Shown here piece by piece: positions 35,751 to 44,299 of a stretch of 64,000 nt of DNA (the stretch's first letter is position 1; each line of letters opens with the position of its first letter). The notes under the pieces were generated by a model. The model did not search any database. It was not told where the DNA came from and worked only from the letters and a program-made list of their open reading frames with translations. Position numbers and translations under genes: made by a program. This DNA is from Nisaea sp. (GTDB lineage Bacteria; Pseudomonadota; Alphaproteobacteria; Thalassobaculales; Thalassobaculaceae): assembly GCF_034670185.1 (NCBI RefSeq), contig NZ_JAXMNY010000004.1, forward strand, positions 496,001 through 560,000, written 5' to 3'.

Positions 35751-35762
35751 TTCGATATCAAA
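35751..35762. promoter_or_regulatory. Candidate MarR operator
   Basis: TTCGATATCAAA, a near-palindrome centred on GATATC, lies 22 bases upstream of the marR-like start and in the gap to the nitroreductase gene. TTxGATATCxAA is a common MarR-type site shape. Binding is inferred from position only. Confidence 0.45.
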
Positions 35763-35839
35763 TTATCTGATGCCGTATAATCGTGCATCGAATGACAACA
35801 GCTTAAGACACCCGCCCCTGATTGTGAAGGACTTGCCCC

Positions 35840-36442
35840 ATGAGTTATTTCCGTACAACGGACCATCCGATCGAACCGCTGTTTCTGGACAGATGGTCAC
35901 CGCGCAGTTTCGAGCCCGAAATCATGCCGGACGAGGACCTGCTGACAATTCTTGAAGCGGCCCGATGGGCTCCCTCGGCCTTCAATATTCAGCCGTGGCA
36001 TTTCCTCTATGCGACCCGGAACGGTGCGCATTGGGACCGGTTCGTCGGCGTGCTGGACGATTTCAACAAGGCTTGGGCGCGCGACGCCTCCGTTCTCTTT
36101 GTCCTGCTCTCCGATACGCTGATGCCGGGGGACGCTAACCGGCCCGACCGGGTGTCCTCGATAAACAGTTTCGATGCGGGGGCGGCCTGGGCCCATCTCG
36201 CGCTCCAGGCCACGGCGCGCGGCTACCACGCCCATGCAATGGCCGGAATTGACCGGGAGCTGGCACGTTCCGCACTCGCCATTCCGTCACGCTTCAGGAT
36301 TGAAATCGCCATTGCGGTTGGCCGCAGGGGGGCGCCGGAGCGGCTGCCGAATGCGCTGGCCGAGCGGGAGATGCCAAGTGACCGCAAGCCGTTGTCCCGG
36401 ATTGCCTCGCCGGGACCTTTCCCTGCGGCGGCAGTGCTCTAG
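35840..36442 (+). CDS. Nitroreductase-family FMN oxidoreductase
   Basis: A 200-residue flavoprotein of the NfsA/FRP-like superfamily. The FMN phosphate motif is FLDRWSPRSFEP, substrate/flavin loop is ARWAPSAFNIQPWHFLY, and the C-terminal AIAVGRRG matches the family. It is shorter than many because the C-terminal extension ends soon after. Reduces quinones, nitro compounds or the like; substrate not predictable. RBS AAGGA present. Divergent from the MarR gene, which may control it. Confidence 0.87.
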   Translation: MSYFRTTDHPIEPLFLDRWSPRSFEPEIMPDEDLLTILEAARWAPSAFNIQPWHFLYATRNGAHWDRFVGVLDDFNKAWARDASVLFVLLSDTLMPGDANRPDRVSSINSFDAGAAWAHLALQATARGYHAHAMAGIDRELARSALAIPSRFRIEIAIAVGRRGAPERLPNALAEREMPSDRKPLSRIASPGPFPAAAVL

Positions 36443-36460
36443 AACGGGAGGAGAACCAAG

Positions 36461-37387
36461 ATGACGCAATCGCTTGACCATCCCGTAGAAGGCGCGCAAC
36501 CAAGATCGATGTTTGCGAACCCGTCCCTGCTGCTGATTATGACCGGCGCCCTGATCGGTGTGAATTTCCCGCTCGGGAAAATCGCCGGCGATGCCGGCAT
36601 CTCACCTATCCTCTGGGCCATGATCCCGTCGGTCGGGGTCGCGGCGCTGATGTTTCCCGTGCTTGTCATGCGGGGCGGCCTGCGGCGTCCAAACCGCGCG
36701 CTGGCGCGCTTTTCGGTGATTGCGAGCCTGGTCTCCTACGTGATCCCGAATGTCATTCTCTTTGCCGTGATTCCGCATGCGGGTGCCGGCTATATGGGGC
36801 TGATGTTCGCCCAGTCACCGGTCTTCACGCTGGCCTTCTCCGCCCTGCTCGGCCTCAAGACACCGAACCGGCTCGGCCTTGCCGGGATCGCGGTTGGTTT
36901 GACCGGGGCGGCCATCGTCAGCCTGACCAGAGGCTCGGCTCCGGATGCACCGGATCTGTTCTGGATTGTGGCGGGCTTCGCGGTGCCGGTAACGCTTGCC
37001 GTCGGCAATGTCTACCGGACCGTGGCCTGGCCGGAGAACACCTCGCCCGACGCGCTCGCCTTCTGGAGTCACGGGGCGGCGATCCTCGCTTTTGTCGCGC
37101 TGCTGTTTCTGGTGGAGGGGGGTGTGCCGTTGGCGTCCCTGGCAGCCGTTCCCGGAGCGGCCTTGTTGCAGGCGGTGGCCGCTGCGGCGACCTTCCCGCT
37201 CTTCTTTCGGCTGCAACATCTCGGCGGGCCGGTTCTCTTGAGTCAGATCGGTTATGTCGCCGCCAGCGTCGGCCTGGTTATCGCGACCTTTTTGCTCGAC
37301 GAGCGCTACAGCCTTGCGACCTGGGCGGGTGCCCTGGTCATCGCCGCGGGCATCGCCCTGACAGTGATGGCACAGCGGCGCACCTGA
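36461..37387 (+). CDS. EamA/DMT-family transporter
   Basis: A 308-residue membrane protein with ten predicted helices in two repeated EamA units. Visible segments: LIGVNFPLGKIAGDAGISPI, HAGAGYMGLMFAQSPVFTLAF, and GGPVLLSQIGYVAASVGLVI. Such proteins export amino acids or other small metabolites. RBS GGGAGGAG upstream. It lies 18 bases after the nitroreductase gene and is probably co-transcribed with it. Confidence 0.85.
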   Translation: MTQSLDHPVEGAQPRSMFANPSLLLIMTGALIGVNFPLGKIAGDAGISPILWAMIPSVGVAALMFPVLVMRGGLRRPNRALARFSVIASLVSYVIPNVILFAVIPHAGAGYMGLMFAQSPVFTLAFSALLGLKTPNRLGLAGIAVGLTGAAIVSLTRGSAPDAPDLFWIVAGFAVPVTLAVGNVYRTVAWPENTSPDALAFWSHGAAILAFVALLFLVEGGVPLASLAAVPGAALLQAVAAAATFPLFFRLQHLGGPVLLSQIGYVAASVGLVIATFLLDERYSLATWAGALVIAAGIALTVMAQRRT

Positions 37388-37464
37388 TTACTCATTGAGC
37401 TGCGACCCCGGCTTTCCACCTGAATCCGCTTCCGCACAGCGCGTGGGGACGGTATAGCTCGGCA

Positions 37465-39249
37465 ATGACATTTGATCAGATTGCTATCCTCGCCATCATC
37501 GTTGGCGCCCTTGCTGCCTTCATCTGGGGGCGGTACCGGATTGATCTCGTTGCCATGCTGGCACTGTTGCTTTCGGTGGCGGCCGGCGTCGTCGATCCGC
37601 TGACGGCCTTTGCCGGTTTCGGTCATCCGGCCGTCATAACGGTAGTGGCCGTGCTCGGTATGTCGGCGGCGCTGACCCGCTCCGGTGCGGTCGGTGTGAT
37701 CGCGGAGCGCATCGCCCAGCGCACCAAGTCGGACCGGGCGAAGACCTTCTCGCTGATCGGGCTGGCCGGGGTGATGTCCAGCGTCATGAACAATGTCGGC
37801 GCGCTGGCGCTGTTGATGCCGATCACCCTGTCGGTCGCGCGCAAGGCCGGGCTTTCGCCGTCCCGGCTGCTGATGCCGCTGTCCTTCGCCTCGTTGCTGG
37901 GTGGCATGATCACCCTGATCGGCACGCCGCCGAACATCATCATCGCCGACTATCGCCACAAGGTAACGGGCGAGGCCTTCCAGATGTTCGATTTCCTGCC
38001 GGTCGGCCTCGCGGTCGCCGTCGTCGGCATTATCTATCTGGTTTTCATCGGTATCAGGCTGGTGCCGAACCGGCGCGCCAATGACGAGGGAAAGCGCCTT
38101 TTCGAGCTTTCCAGTTATGTCACGGAGTTCAGGGTTCCCGCCGATTCGCGCCTGATCGGACAGACCATCCGGGCGCTCGGCGACCGCAACGAAGACAGCG
38201 GGCGGCCGACTGTGCTTGCATTGCTGCGCGACAACGAGCGAGTGGTCCGCAGGCTGACCCGCGAACCTCTGGCCGAAGGCGATCTTCTCTTGGCCCACGG
38301 CTCCGCCGAACAGATCGAGGCGGCGGTGCAGAAGGGCCTCGAGCTGGTCGATGCCAAGGAACTCGATGCCATCAAGTCCGATATGCCGGAAAACGGGGAG
38401 CTCGCCGTGGTCGAGGCGGTGATGCCGCCGCGCGCCTGGATCGAGGGCCGGAGCGCCGCCATGCTCCGCCTGCGCTCGCGTTACGGGCTGAACCTGCTCG
38501 GGGTGGCCCGCGGCGGGGCGCCGATCAATACCCGGCTGCGCGACGTGCGGTTCCGGGCAGGCGACGTGCTGATGCTGCAGGGCGACAGCGACCAGATCTA
38601 CGGCACGATTTCCTCCCTCGGCTGCCTGCCCCTGGCGCAGCGGCAGATGAGCCTGGAACGGCCGAAAATCCTGATCCCTGCGCTGCTGTTTCTGGCCGCG
38701 ATCGTCGCCGCCAGTCTGGGTATTCTGCCAGCTGCCGTGACGCTTGCGGCCGGTCTTGCGGTCATGGTGCTGTCCGACAATATCTCCATGAGCGAGGTCT
38801 ATGACGCCATAGACTGGCAAATTGTGGTGTTGCTGGGAGCGATGATACCCGTCGGCACGGCGATGCATGAAACCGGGGCGGCAGGGCTGATCGCCGGAGC
38901 CATGGCGAGTGCTGTGGCGGATGTCTCGCTCTATCTGGTGCTGGCGCTCTTGCTGGTGGTGACCATGTTCCTGACCGACATGATGAACAACGCGGCGACG
39001 GCGCTGGTCATGGCGCCGGTCGCGCTCGGCATCTCCGAGCAGCTCTCGGTCAATGCAGACCCGCTTCTGATGGCGGTTGCTATAGGCTCGTCCAGTGCCT
39101 TCCTGACCCCGATCGGGCACCAGAACAATCTGCTGGTGATGGGCCCCGCAGGGTATAAATTCGGGGATTACTGGCGAGTCGGCCTGCCGCTCGATTTTCT
39201 GATCATGGCAGTGGCGGTGCCCCTGCTGCCGGTTGTCTGGCCGTTCTGA
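37465..39249 (+). CDS. SLC13/DASS-type carrier with two RCK_C domains
   Basis: A 594-residue transporter. The N-terminal and C-terminal membrane halves carry the repeated motif SSVMNNVGALALLMP and TDMMNNAATALVMAP, and TPPNIII and TPIGHQNNLL re-entrant loops. Between them (about residues 215-390) lie two cytosolic TrkA-C-like domains (LIGQTIRALGDRN and NLLGVARGG...RAGDVLMLQGD). This layout is that of the SLC13/citrate-sulfate-like permeases coupled to sodium; the anion carried is unknown. Neighbouring DMT genes flank it. Confidence 0.88.
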   Translation: MTFDQIAILAIIVGALAAFIWGRYRIDLVAMLALLLSVAAGVVDPLTAFAGFGHPAVITVVAVLGMSAALTRSGAVGVIAERIAQRTKSDRAKTFSLIGLAGVMSSVMNNVGALALLMPITLSVARKAGLSPSRLLMPLSFASLLGGMITLIGTPPNIIIADYRHKVTGEAFQMFDFLPVGLAVAVVGIIYLVFIGIRLVPNRRANDEGKRLFELSSYVTEFRVPADSRLIGQTIRALGDRNEDSGRPTVLALLRDNERVVRRLTREPLAEGDLLLAHGSAEQIEAAVQKGLELVDAKELDAIKSDMPENGELAVVEAVMPPRAWIEGRSAAMLRLRSRYGLNLLGVARGGAPINTRLRDVRFRAGDVLMLQGDSDQIYGTISSLGCLPLAQRQMSLERPKILIPALLFLAAIVAASLGILPAAVTLAAGLAVMVLSDNISMSEVYDAIDWQIVVLLGAMIPVGTAMHETGAAGLIAGAMASAVADVSLYLVLALLLVVTMFLTDMMNNAATALVMAPVALGISEQLSVNADPLLMAVAIGSSSAFLTPIGHQNNLLVMGPAGYKFGDYWRVGLPLDFLIMAVAVPLLPVVWPF

Positions 39250-39292
39250 GGCCACAAGCAGCTCAACCCAAGCGGCTCACCCGAGGTACCGC

Positions 39293-40213
39293 ATGTCTGA
39301 CAAAAAGACAGAAACCGGTCTGATCGATCCGGGCCTGATTGTGCCGACCATCATGCTGGTCGGTCTCGGCGGCCTCTGGGGGCTGTCCTTTTCGCTCTCG
39401 AAAGTGGCGGCGATAGGCGGCGTGCATCCCTTTGCCTATGCCTGGATGCAATCGACCGGCGCGGCGCTGTTTCTTACCCTGGTCTGCTACCGAAAGGGCA
39501 TCGCGTTCGATCTCAGCCGGGGCCATCTGGTGTTCTTCCTGGGCGCGGCGGTGATCGGCCTTGTGCTGCCGAACATCAACATCATTACGACAGCGAAATA
39601 TATTCCGGCAGGCGTGATGAGTACGGTGGTCTCGACCGTGCCGGTGCTGGGCTACGTGCTGGCCGTCGGCCTCCGGATCGAGGGCTTTCGCTGGAACAGC
39701 GCGGTGGGTATTGGCCTCGGTCTGGTTGGCGCCCTGCTGATGGTTCTGCCGAAGACCAGTCTGCCGTCACCGGACATGGTGCCCTGGGTGCTGCTGGCCT
39801 TCCTGACCCCGGCTCTGTACGCCTGCAGCGGGATCTTCAGCGACCGGATGCGGCCAGAGGGCACGCATTCACTTGCGGCGGCGCGCGGCATGCTGATCGT
39901 GGCCTCTCTGGCGACGCTGCCGCTGATGCTGGCGGTGGACGGCTTCTACCCGCTGATGGCGGACCCCGGCCCAACGGATTACGCCATGCTCGGACAGATC
40001 TGCATCTCGTCCGTCGCCTACATTCTCTATTTCGAAATCCTGAAACGCGCCGGGCCGGTTTTCCTCAGCCTGGTGTCCTATATCGTGACCCTGTTCGGCC
40101 TGTTCTGGGGCTGGGTCGTCTTCGGAGAGATCCATTCGGCCTGGATCTGGGCCGCCGTCGGCTGCGTCTTTACCTCGTTGGTTCTGGTGAATATCGGACG
40201 ACGGGCGCGCTGA
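39293..40213 (+). CDS. EamA/DMT-family transporter
   Basis: A 306-residue, ten-helix carrier. Features: VGLGGLWGLSFSLSKVAAIGG, LGAAVIGLVLPNINIITTAKY, GVMSTVVSTVPVLGYVLAV and WGWVVFGEIHSAWIWAAVG. Only distantly similar by eye to the 36461 gene, so not a recent duplicate. Start ATG 39293 has GAGG upstream. It is followed by a strong hairpin. Confidence 0.85.
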   Translation: MSDKKTETGLIDPGLIVPTIMLVGLGGLWGLSFSLSKVAAIGGVHPFAYAWMQSTGAALFLTLVCYRKGIAFDLSRGHLVFFLGAAVIGLVLPNINIITTAKYIPAGVMSTVVSTVPVLGYVLAVGLRIEGFRWNSAVGIGLGLVGALLMVLPKTSLPSPDMVPWVLLAFLTPALYACSGIFSDRMRPEGTHSLAAARGMLIVASLATLPLMLAVDGFYPLMADPGPTDYAMLGQICISSVAYILYFEILKRAGPVFLSLVSYIVTLFGLFWGWVVFGEIHSAWIWAAVGCVFTSLVLVNIGRRAR

Positions 40214-40222
40214 AAAGAAAAA

Positions 40223-40245
40223 CGCCCCGGGCGGAACCCGGGGCG
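40223..40245 (-). terminator. Bidirectional rho-independent terminator
   Basis: CGCCCCGGG and CCCGGGGCG form a perfect 9-bp stem with loop CGGAA. The bases before it (AAAAGAAAAA on plus) give a T-run TTTTTCTTTT when read on the minus strand, so it chiefly ends the DapA-like gene, and on the plus strand it can also end the DMT transcript (CTCTCTT). Confidence 0.88.
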
Positions 40246-40271
40246 CTCTCTTGATCAGATCGTTATGTGGC

Positions 40272-41198
40272 TCAGGCGGCTTTCGCCGGAAGGGCGAAGT
40301 TCACTGCGTCCAGCTCAGACACCAGCGAAGCGGCTTTTTCGGCCGGGAGCGGCATGAACGGGGCGCGGACATTGCGCCAGCTTGCCTTGCCGCTGTTCTT
40401 CGCCAGCAGTTCCTTCAGCGCGGCGGCTGCCGGATAGTTCTGCAGGGTCAGGCGCTCTTTGGTGAGCTGGTCCTGCAGCGCCTCAGCATCGGCCGAGCCG
40501 GCTTTCCAGGCGGCAAAGACCTTGGCGCAACCGCCGACCGTGACATTGCCCGTCGCTGTGATGGTGCCGACGCCACCGGCCTTCAGGGTGTCGAGCAGAT
40601 AGCGCTCTGTCCCCGCGAAGACGTCGAAGCCCGGGAACTTTTCGGCCATCGCCTTCATGTTCTCGAAATCACCGGAGCTGTCCTTCACACCGCAGACGGT
40701 GTTCGGGAATTCCTTCAGCATCCGGGCGATCAGCTCATGGCTGAACGGCACCGCGGACATCTGCGGGAAGTGATAGAGATAGACCTTCATCGCATCGCTG
40801 CCGATGGCCTCGAAGGTGCGGGAGAAGTGGGTGAACAGACCCTCGTCGCTCGGGTTCTTGTAATAGAACGGCGGCAGCATCAGGACATGCTCGATACCGA
40901 TATCGAGGGAGGCCTTGGTCAGGGCAACCGTGTCCGGCAGCGCGCAGCAGCCGGTGCCGATCATCAGCTTGTCCTTCGGCAGATCGGACGCGCCGAGCTT
41001 ATCGAGGAAGGTCAGCCGCTCCTCAACGGACAGCGAGTTTGCTTCGCCGGTGGTGCCGAACAGCAGCACACCGTCGCAGCCGCTGTCCAGAAGCCAGCGG
41101 GTATGGTCGAGGGTAAGGTCGGTATCAACCGAAAGATCGTTGTTAAAGGCGGTCAGGCCGGCGGCCATGACACCCTTGATGCGCGGGCTCGTGCTCAT
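40272..41198 (-). CDS. DapA/NanA-family aldolase (dihydrodipicolinate synthase-like)
   Basis: TIM-barrel class I aldolase of 308 residues. The family motifs are DGVLLFGTTGEANSLS, the active Tyr in VYLYHFPQM and the Schiff-base Lys in CGVKDSSGD. The sequence around Tyr and the lack of lysine genes nearby suggest a degradative or keto-sugar-acid role instead of the lysine DapA. Strong AAGGAG seven to ten bases before ATG 41198 fixes the start. Single gene ended by the terminator at 40223. Confidence 0.88.
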   Translation of the reverse strand: MSTSPRIKGVMAAGLTAFNNDLSVDTDLTLDHTRWLLDSGCDGVLLFGTTGEANSLSVEERLTFLDKLGASDLPKDKLMIGTGCCALPDTVALTKASLDIGIEHVLMLPPFYYKNPSDEGLFTHFSRTFEAIGSDAMKVYLYHFPQMSAVPFSHELIARMLKEFPNTVCGVKDSSGDFENMKAMAEKFPGFDVFAGTERYLLDTLKAGGVGTITATGNVTVGGCAKVFAAWKAGSADAEALQDQLTKERLTLQNYPAAAALKELLAKNSGKASWRNVRAPFMPLPAEKAASLVSELDAVNFALPAKAA

Positions 41199-41314
41199 GC
41201 GCGCTCTCCTTAGGTATGGAAGGGCAAAAAGAAGCCGGAGCTTAGTCCCGCGCGGGATTCCATTCAAGCGAGGGCCGCACCACGATACGGAAGAACTGCC
41301 GTGCGACTTTGGCG

Positions 41315-41923
41315 TCAGCCTGCGATGCGCTTTGTCAGATCCTTGGCGATGTCTTCCGGTGTGGTGTCGAAGCCGAAATGGCTGACATAGCGTCCGTTCG
41401 GTCCCATCAGGTAGGTGATGGTGGAATGATCCATCAGATAGTCGCTGAAGTCTTCGCTCTCGACCTTCTGGTAGAACACCCGGTAAGCCTTGGCGACATC
41501 CGCGATCTGCTCCGGCGTGCCGGTCAGGTAATGGATCTTGTCGTGGAAATGCTGGCTGTAATCGCCCAGCGCGGCGGCTGTGTCCCGTTTGGGGTCGATG
41601 GTGATGAAGACCGGCTCGACCTGGTCGGCCACCTTCGGATCCAGCATGTCGAGGGCCTGGGTCATCACCGTCAGCGTCGTCGGGCAGACATCCGGGCAGT
41701 AGGTGTAGCCGAAGAAGACCAGCATATAGCGGCCCTTGAGATCTTCGTTCGTCAATGTCGCCCCGGTCTCGTCGGTCAGGCTGAAGGGACCGCCGACAAG
41801 ATCCGCCGCGCTGTCTTGCCCGGCGATCCGGCCGCCGCTGACGATCCAGTAACCGGCAGCGATGGATCCTGCGAGGGCAAGGACGAGAAAGCCGACGAGG
41901 AAGAAGAAGGTCCGTTTCGACAT
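41315..41923 (-). CDS. SCO1/SenC family copper chaperone
   Basis: A 202-residue membrane-anchored thioredoxin-fold protein that helps insert Cu(A) in cytochrome c oxidase. N-terminal TM anchor FFFLVGFLVLALAGSIAAGY, then VFFGYTYCPDVCPTTL with the CxxxC copper/redox motif and the distal His in VSHFGFDTTPEDIA. Expected in an organism with aa3- or ba3-type oxidase. It is not beside regA as in Rhodobacter but about 6 kb away. Confidence 0.93.
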   Translation of the reverse strand: MSKRTFFFLVGFLVLALAGSIAAGYWIVSGGRIAGQDSAADLVGGPFSLTDETGATLTNEDLKGRYMLVFFGYTYCPDVCPTTLTVMTQALDMLDPKVADQVEPVFITIDPKRDTAAALGDYSQHFHDKIHYLTGTPEQIADVAKAYRVFYQKVESEDFSDYLMDHSTITYLMGPNGRYVSHFGFDTTPEDIAKDLTKRIAG

Positions 41924-41980
41924 GTCAGATCCGGGCGCTGGTGGACGAAGTGATCAGGACTATAGGTATAGGCCGTTGCT

Positions 41981-42649
41981 TCAGAATTGCGAGAGCGTCT
42001 CGCGCAATTGTGCCGCCTCGTCCGAGCTGAAGCGGCGTTCTATAAGGATTTGCTTGGGGCTGGCGGCGGTGCGGTAAAACGTCTCATTCTTTTCCGGCTG
42101 GGTCTGGATCACCGCGCCGTCGAGGGCGCCGCCGCCGAACAGCCCCTTTGATTTCGAGAAAGCAATGAAATCCGCGCCGAGAGAACCGGCGCTGGATGCC
42201 CCGACACCGCCACCGATAGTGCCGACGGCGATGCTGGCATCTGCGCCGAACTTCACCTGGTCGCTCATGAGCGAGTTCAGGCCTTTCTCCGTCATCACCA
42301 CCAGCAGGACCTGTTTGGCCTCGACACCGATCTGAAAGCCGATACTGCCCGCCGCCAGGGAGTAGAACGCGGGGTCGCTCCAGTCGCCGGCACCCTTGCG
42401 GGCGAGCAGAACGCCCTCGCCATATTCGCCGCCGACCACGAAGCCGGCTTTCACCAGCTGGGGAATGATGAGCACGCCCTTTGACCGTTTCAGATAGTCG
42501 CTAACCGGGCCGACGACGTTCGGATCGCTGGTCAGATCGCGCAGCGTTGTCCCAGCCCGTTCCACCGTCATCGAGGCGTCTTCGGCTCGTGCCGTGGTTC
42601 CGAAAAGAGTCGTCGCGAAAAGGATCGCCGCAAGAAAACCGTACCGCAT
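41981..42649 (-). CDS. SYLF-domain (YSC84-like) lipid-binding protein
   Basis: A 222-residue exported protein: signal peptide MRYGFLAAILFATTLFGTT cleaved after ARA, then a SYLF domain with KGVLIIPQLVKAGFVVGGEYG, YSLAAGSIGFQIGVEAKQ and SKSKGLFGGGALDGAVI. SYLF proteins bind phosphoinositides or membranes in eukaryotes; the bacterial periplasmic role is unknown. RBS AGGAG before ATG 42649. Same strand as SCO1. Confidence 0.88.
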   Translation of the reverse strand: MRYGFLAAILFATTLFGTTARAEDASMTVERAGTTLRDLTSDPNVVGPVSDYLKRSKGVLIIPQLVKAGFVVGGEYGEGVLLARKGAGDWSDPAFYSLAAGSIGFQIGVEAKQVLLVVMTEKGLNSLMSDQVKFGADASIAVGTIGGGVGASSAGSLGADFIAFSKSKGLFGGGALDGAVIQTQPEKNETFYRTAASPKQILIERRFSSDEAAQLRETLSQF

Positions 42650-42718
42650 GCCTGATCTCCTCATGGCTTTGCTCTGCATGGTGTCTGATAGATGGGGCTC
42701 GAAGCCCGCTTTGTTAGC

Positions 42719-43348
42719 TCAAAAACCGGCACTGATGTTGAGTCCGCGTAGTCTCCAGGGGGATAACGCGCCAGTAGCCTCTTCGGTTCCCGCATGGTCG
42801 GCGAGGCAGAGAGAAAGCGGCGATATTTCCAGCGCCAGCGCGTTCTCCGGTGTCATCCCCAGGATTGTCGCGACAATGGCCCTGATCGAGCCGCCATGGC
42901 CGATCAGCACGATATCCTGTGCCGGATGGGTATTCGTCAGAATGGCAAAGGCGGCGGATGCCCGCGCCATCAGATCGGCGAAACTTTCCCCGTTGGGAGG
43001 CCGGTTACGGGCCGGGTTGTCCCAGAAGGCCGCATAGTCCGCCGAACCCTGATGGCCCAGAGTATCGTGGGTGGTTCCTTCCCAGGTGCCGAAATCCTGC
43101 TCGGCGAAAGCGGCTTCAACGATCCGGTTCCGGGGAGCCCAGCCTGTCGCTTCCAGCATGTCCGCCGTCTCGGCCGTGCGGCGCAGCGGTGTCGTGACCA
43201 GTAGGCTGTCTGGTGGAAGCTGTGTGGCGATCCGCTTCAGAAGTGCCGGGTCCTGGGGGATTGCAGGCACGTCCGTGCGCCCGTAGACGGTGCCTTTTTC
43301 GACCGCTGCCGGGGCGTGTCGGAGCAAATGCCAGCGGGTCGGCTTCAC
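42719..43348 (-). CDS. cobC: Histidine phosphatase, probable alpha-ribazole phosphatase
   Basis: A 209-residue phosphoglycerate mutase-fold enzyme. The phospho-His motif is LLRHAPAAVEKG, the second Arg/Glu motif FAEQDFGTWEG and the second His in VLIGHGGSIRAIV. It starts at GTG 43348, overlapping the cobS stop (GTGA), which couples the two genes; hence CobC, which dephosphorylates alpha-ribazole phosphate or adenosylcobalamin phosphate in the last steps of B12 assembly. A general phosphatase cannot be excluded. Confidence 0.85.
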   Translation of the reverse strand: MKPTRWHLLRHAPAAVEKGTVYGRTDVPAIPQDPALLKRIATQLPPDSLLVTTPLRRTAETADMLEATGWAPRNRIVEAAFAEQDFGTWEGTTHDTLGHQGSADYAAFWDNPARNRPPNGESFADLMARASAAFAILTNTHPAQDIVLIGHGGSIRAIVATILGMTPENALALEISPLSLCLADHAGTEEATGALSPWRLRGLNISAGF

Positions 43349-44172
43349 GCGGGCCAGCCGAGACCTGCCGCGCCCGCCGGGAGCCCAACCGGGAGCATAG
43401 TCAGGGCAATCAGGACAAAACATTCGACGATCTGCTCGCTGCCGCCGAGCACGTCGCCGGTATAGCCGCCGATCTGCCGCTTCGCGAGCAGTGCCGTCGC
43501 GCCTCCGGCAAACGCCGTGGCGGCAAGGGCGGCGATGAAACCGGTGCCGGGCAGCAGGGAGAAGGACAACAGCGTGCCGAGCGCAAGGCAGAGGCCGGTG
43601 GTCACCGGTTTTGCCCGACCGGCGCCGCTGCCAAGGCCGGTCGCGGTGGCGGGCGCGAGACTATAGGCGATTGGCAGGATCGCCGTGCGCCCCAAAACAT
43701 GTGCTGCCGCGAGGCCGAACGCGGCGAGCCACGGCGCGGCGATGGCGAGGTTGGCGAGGCAGGCGGCCTTGATGACGGTGGAGATGACGAGCGCCAGCAC
43801 ACCGTAGGAGCCGACCCGGCTGTCCCGCATGATCTCGATTTTCCGCTCTTTCGTGCCGCCGCCGCCGAACCCGTCCGCCAAATCGGCAAGGCCGTCTTCG
43901 TGCAACGCGCCTGTCAGGAAGGCGGTCAGGGCGAGGGCGATCAGGGCGGCCGCGAGCAGCGGAATTCCGGCATGGGCGCCGAGCCAGAGGGCGCCGCCGC
44001 CAAGCGCCCCGATCAGCAGCCCGACGATCGGGAAGGCCCAGCCGGTATGCATCAGTGGCCGGTCGGCACGCGCCGGTGCCGGCACCGGTAGCCGGGTCAG
44101 AAACATCAGGGCGTGGAGCAGGTCGTCGACCCACCAGGGGCGCCAGACCGAAGCTGGTTTTTCGCTCGCCAT
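43345..44172 (-). CDS. cobS: Adenosylcobinamide-GDP ribazoletransferase (cobalamin synthase)
   Basis: A 275-residue polytopic membrane enzyme joining adenosylcobinamide-GDP to alpha-ribazole (also called CobV). Signature segments are ALMFLTRLPVPAP, GALHEDGLADLADGFGGG with the catalytic acidic cluster, and KIEIMRDSRVGSYGVLAL. Divergent from cobT by 127 bases, a usual arrangement. Confidence 0.95.
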   Translation of the reverse strand: MASEKPASVWRPWWVDDLLHALMFLTRLPVPAPARADRPLMHTGWAFPIVGLLIGALGGGALWLGAHAGIPLLAAALIALALTAFLTGALHEDGLADLADGFGGGGTKERKIEIMRDSRVGSYGVLALVISTVIKAACLANLAIAAPWLAAFGLAAAHVLGRTAILPIAYSLAPATATGLGSGAGRAKPVTTGLCLALGTLLSFSLLPGTGFIAALAATAFAGGATALLAKRQIGGYTGDVLGGSEQIVECFVLIALTMLPVGLPAGAAGLGWPA

Positions 44173-44299
44173 GACTGCCAGAATCCCGTTGGTCCAATCC
44201 GTTCCACGCCGCCGCCCGGCGTCGTCCCCGGACTATGCACAGGGGCGGATCGCCTGTATAGGGGGCGGCATCCCAAAGAACAGCTCCCTGTGATAAACC

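Noticed and set aside
37306..39255. 649-codon minus-strand frame opposite the SLC13 carrier
   Set aside because: Antisense of a clear membrane protein; rich in His, Arg and Gln as expected for shadows of TM codons.
44173..44299. Cobalamin riboswitch between cobS and cobT
   Set aside because: Gap is only 127 bases and no B12-box core was seen.
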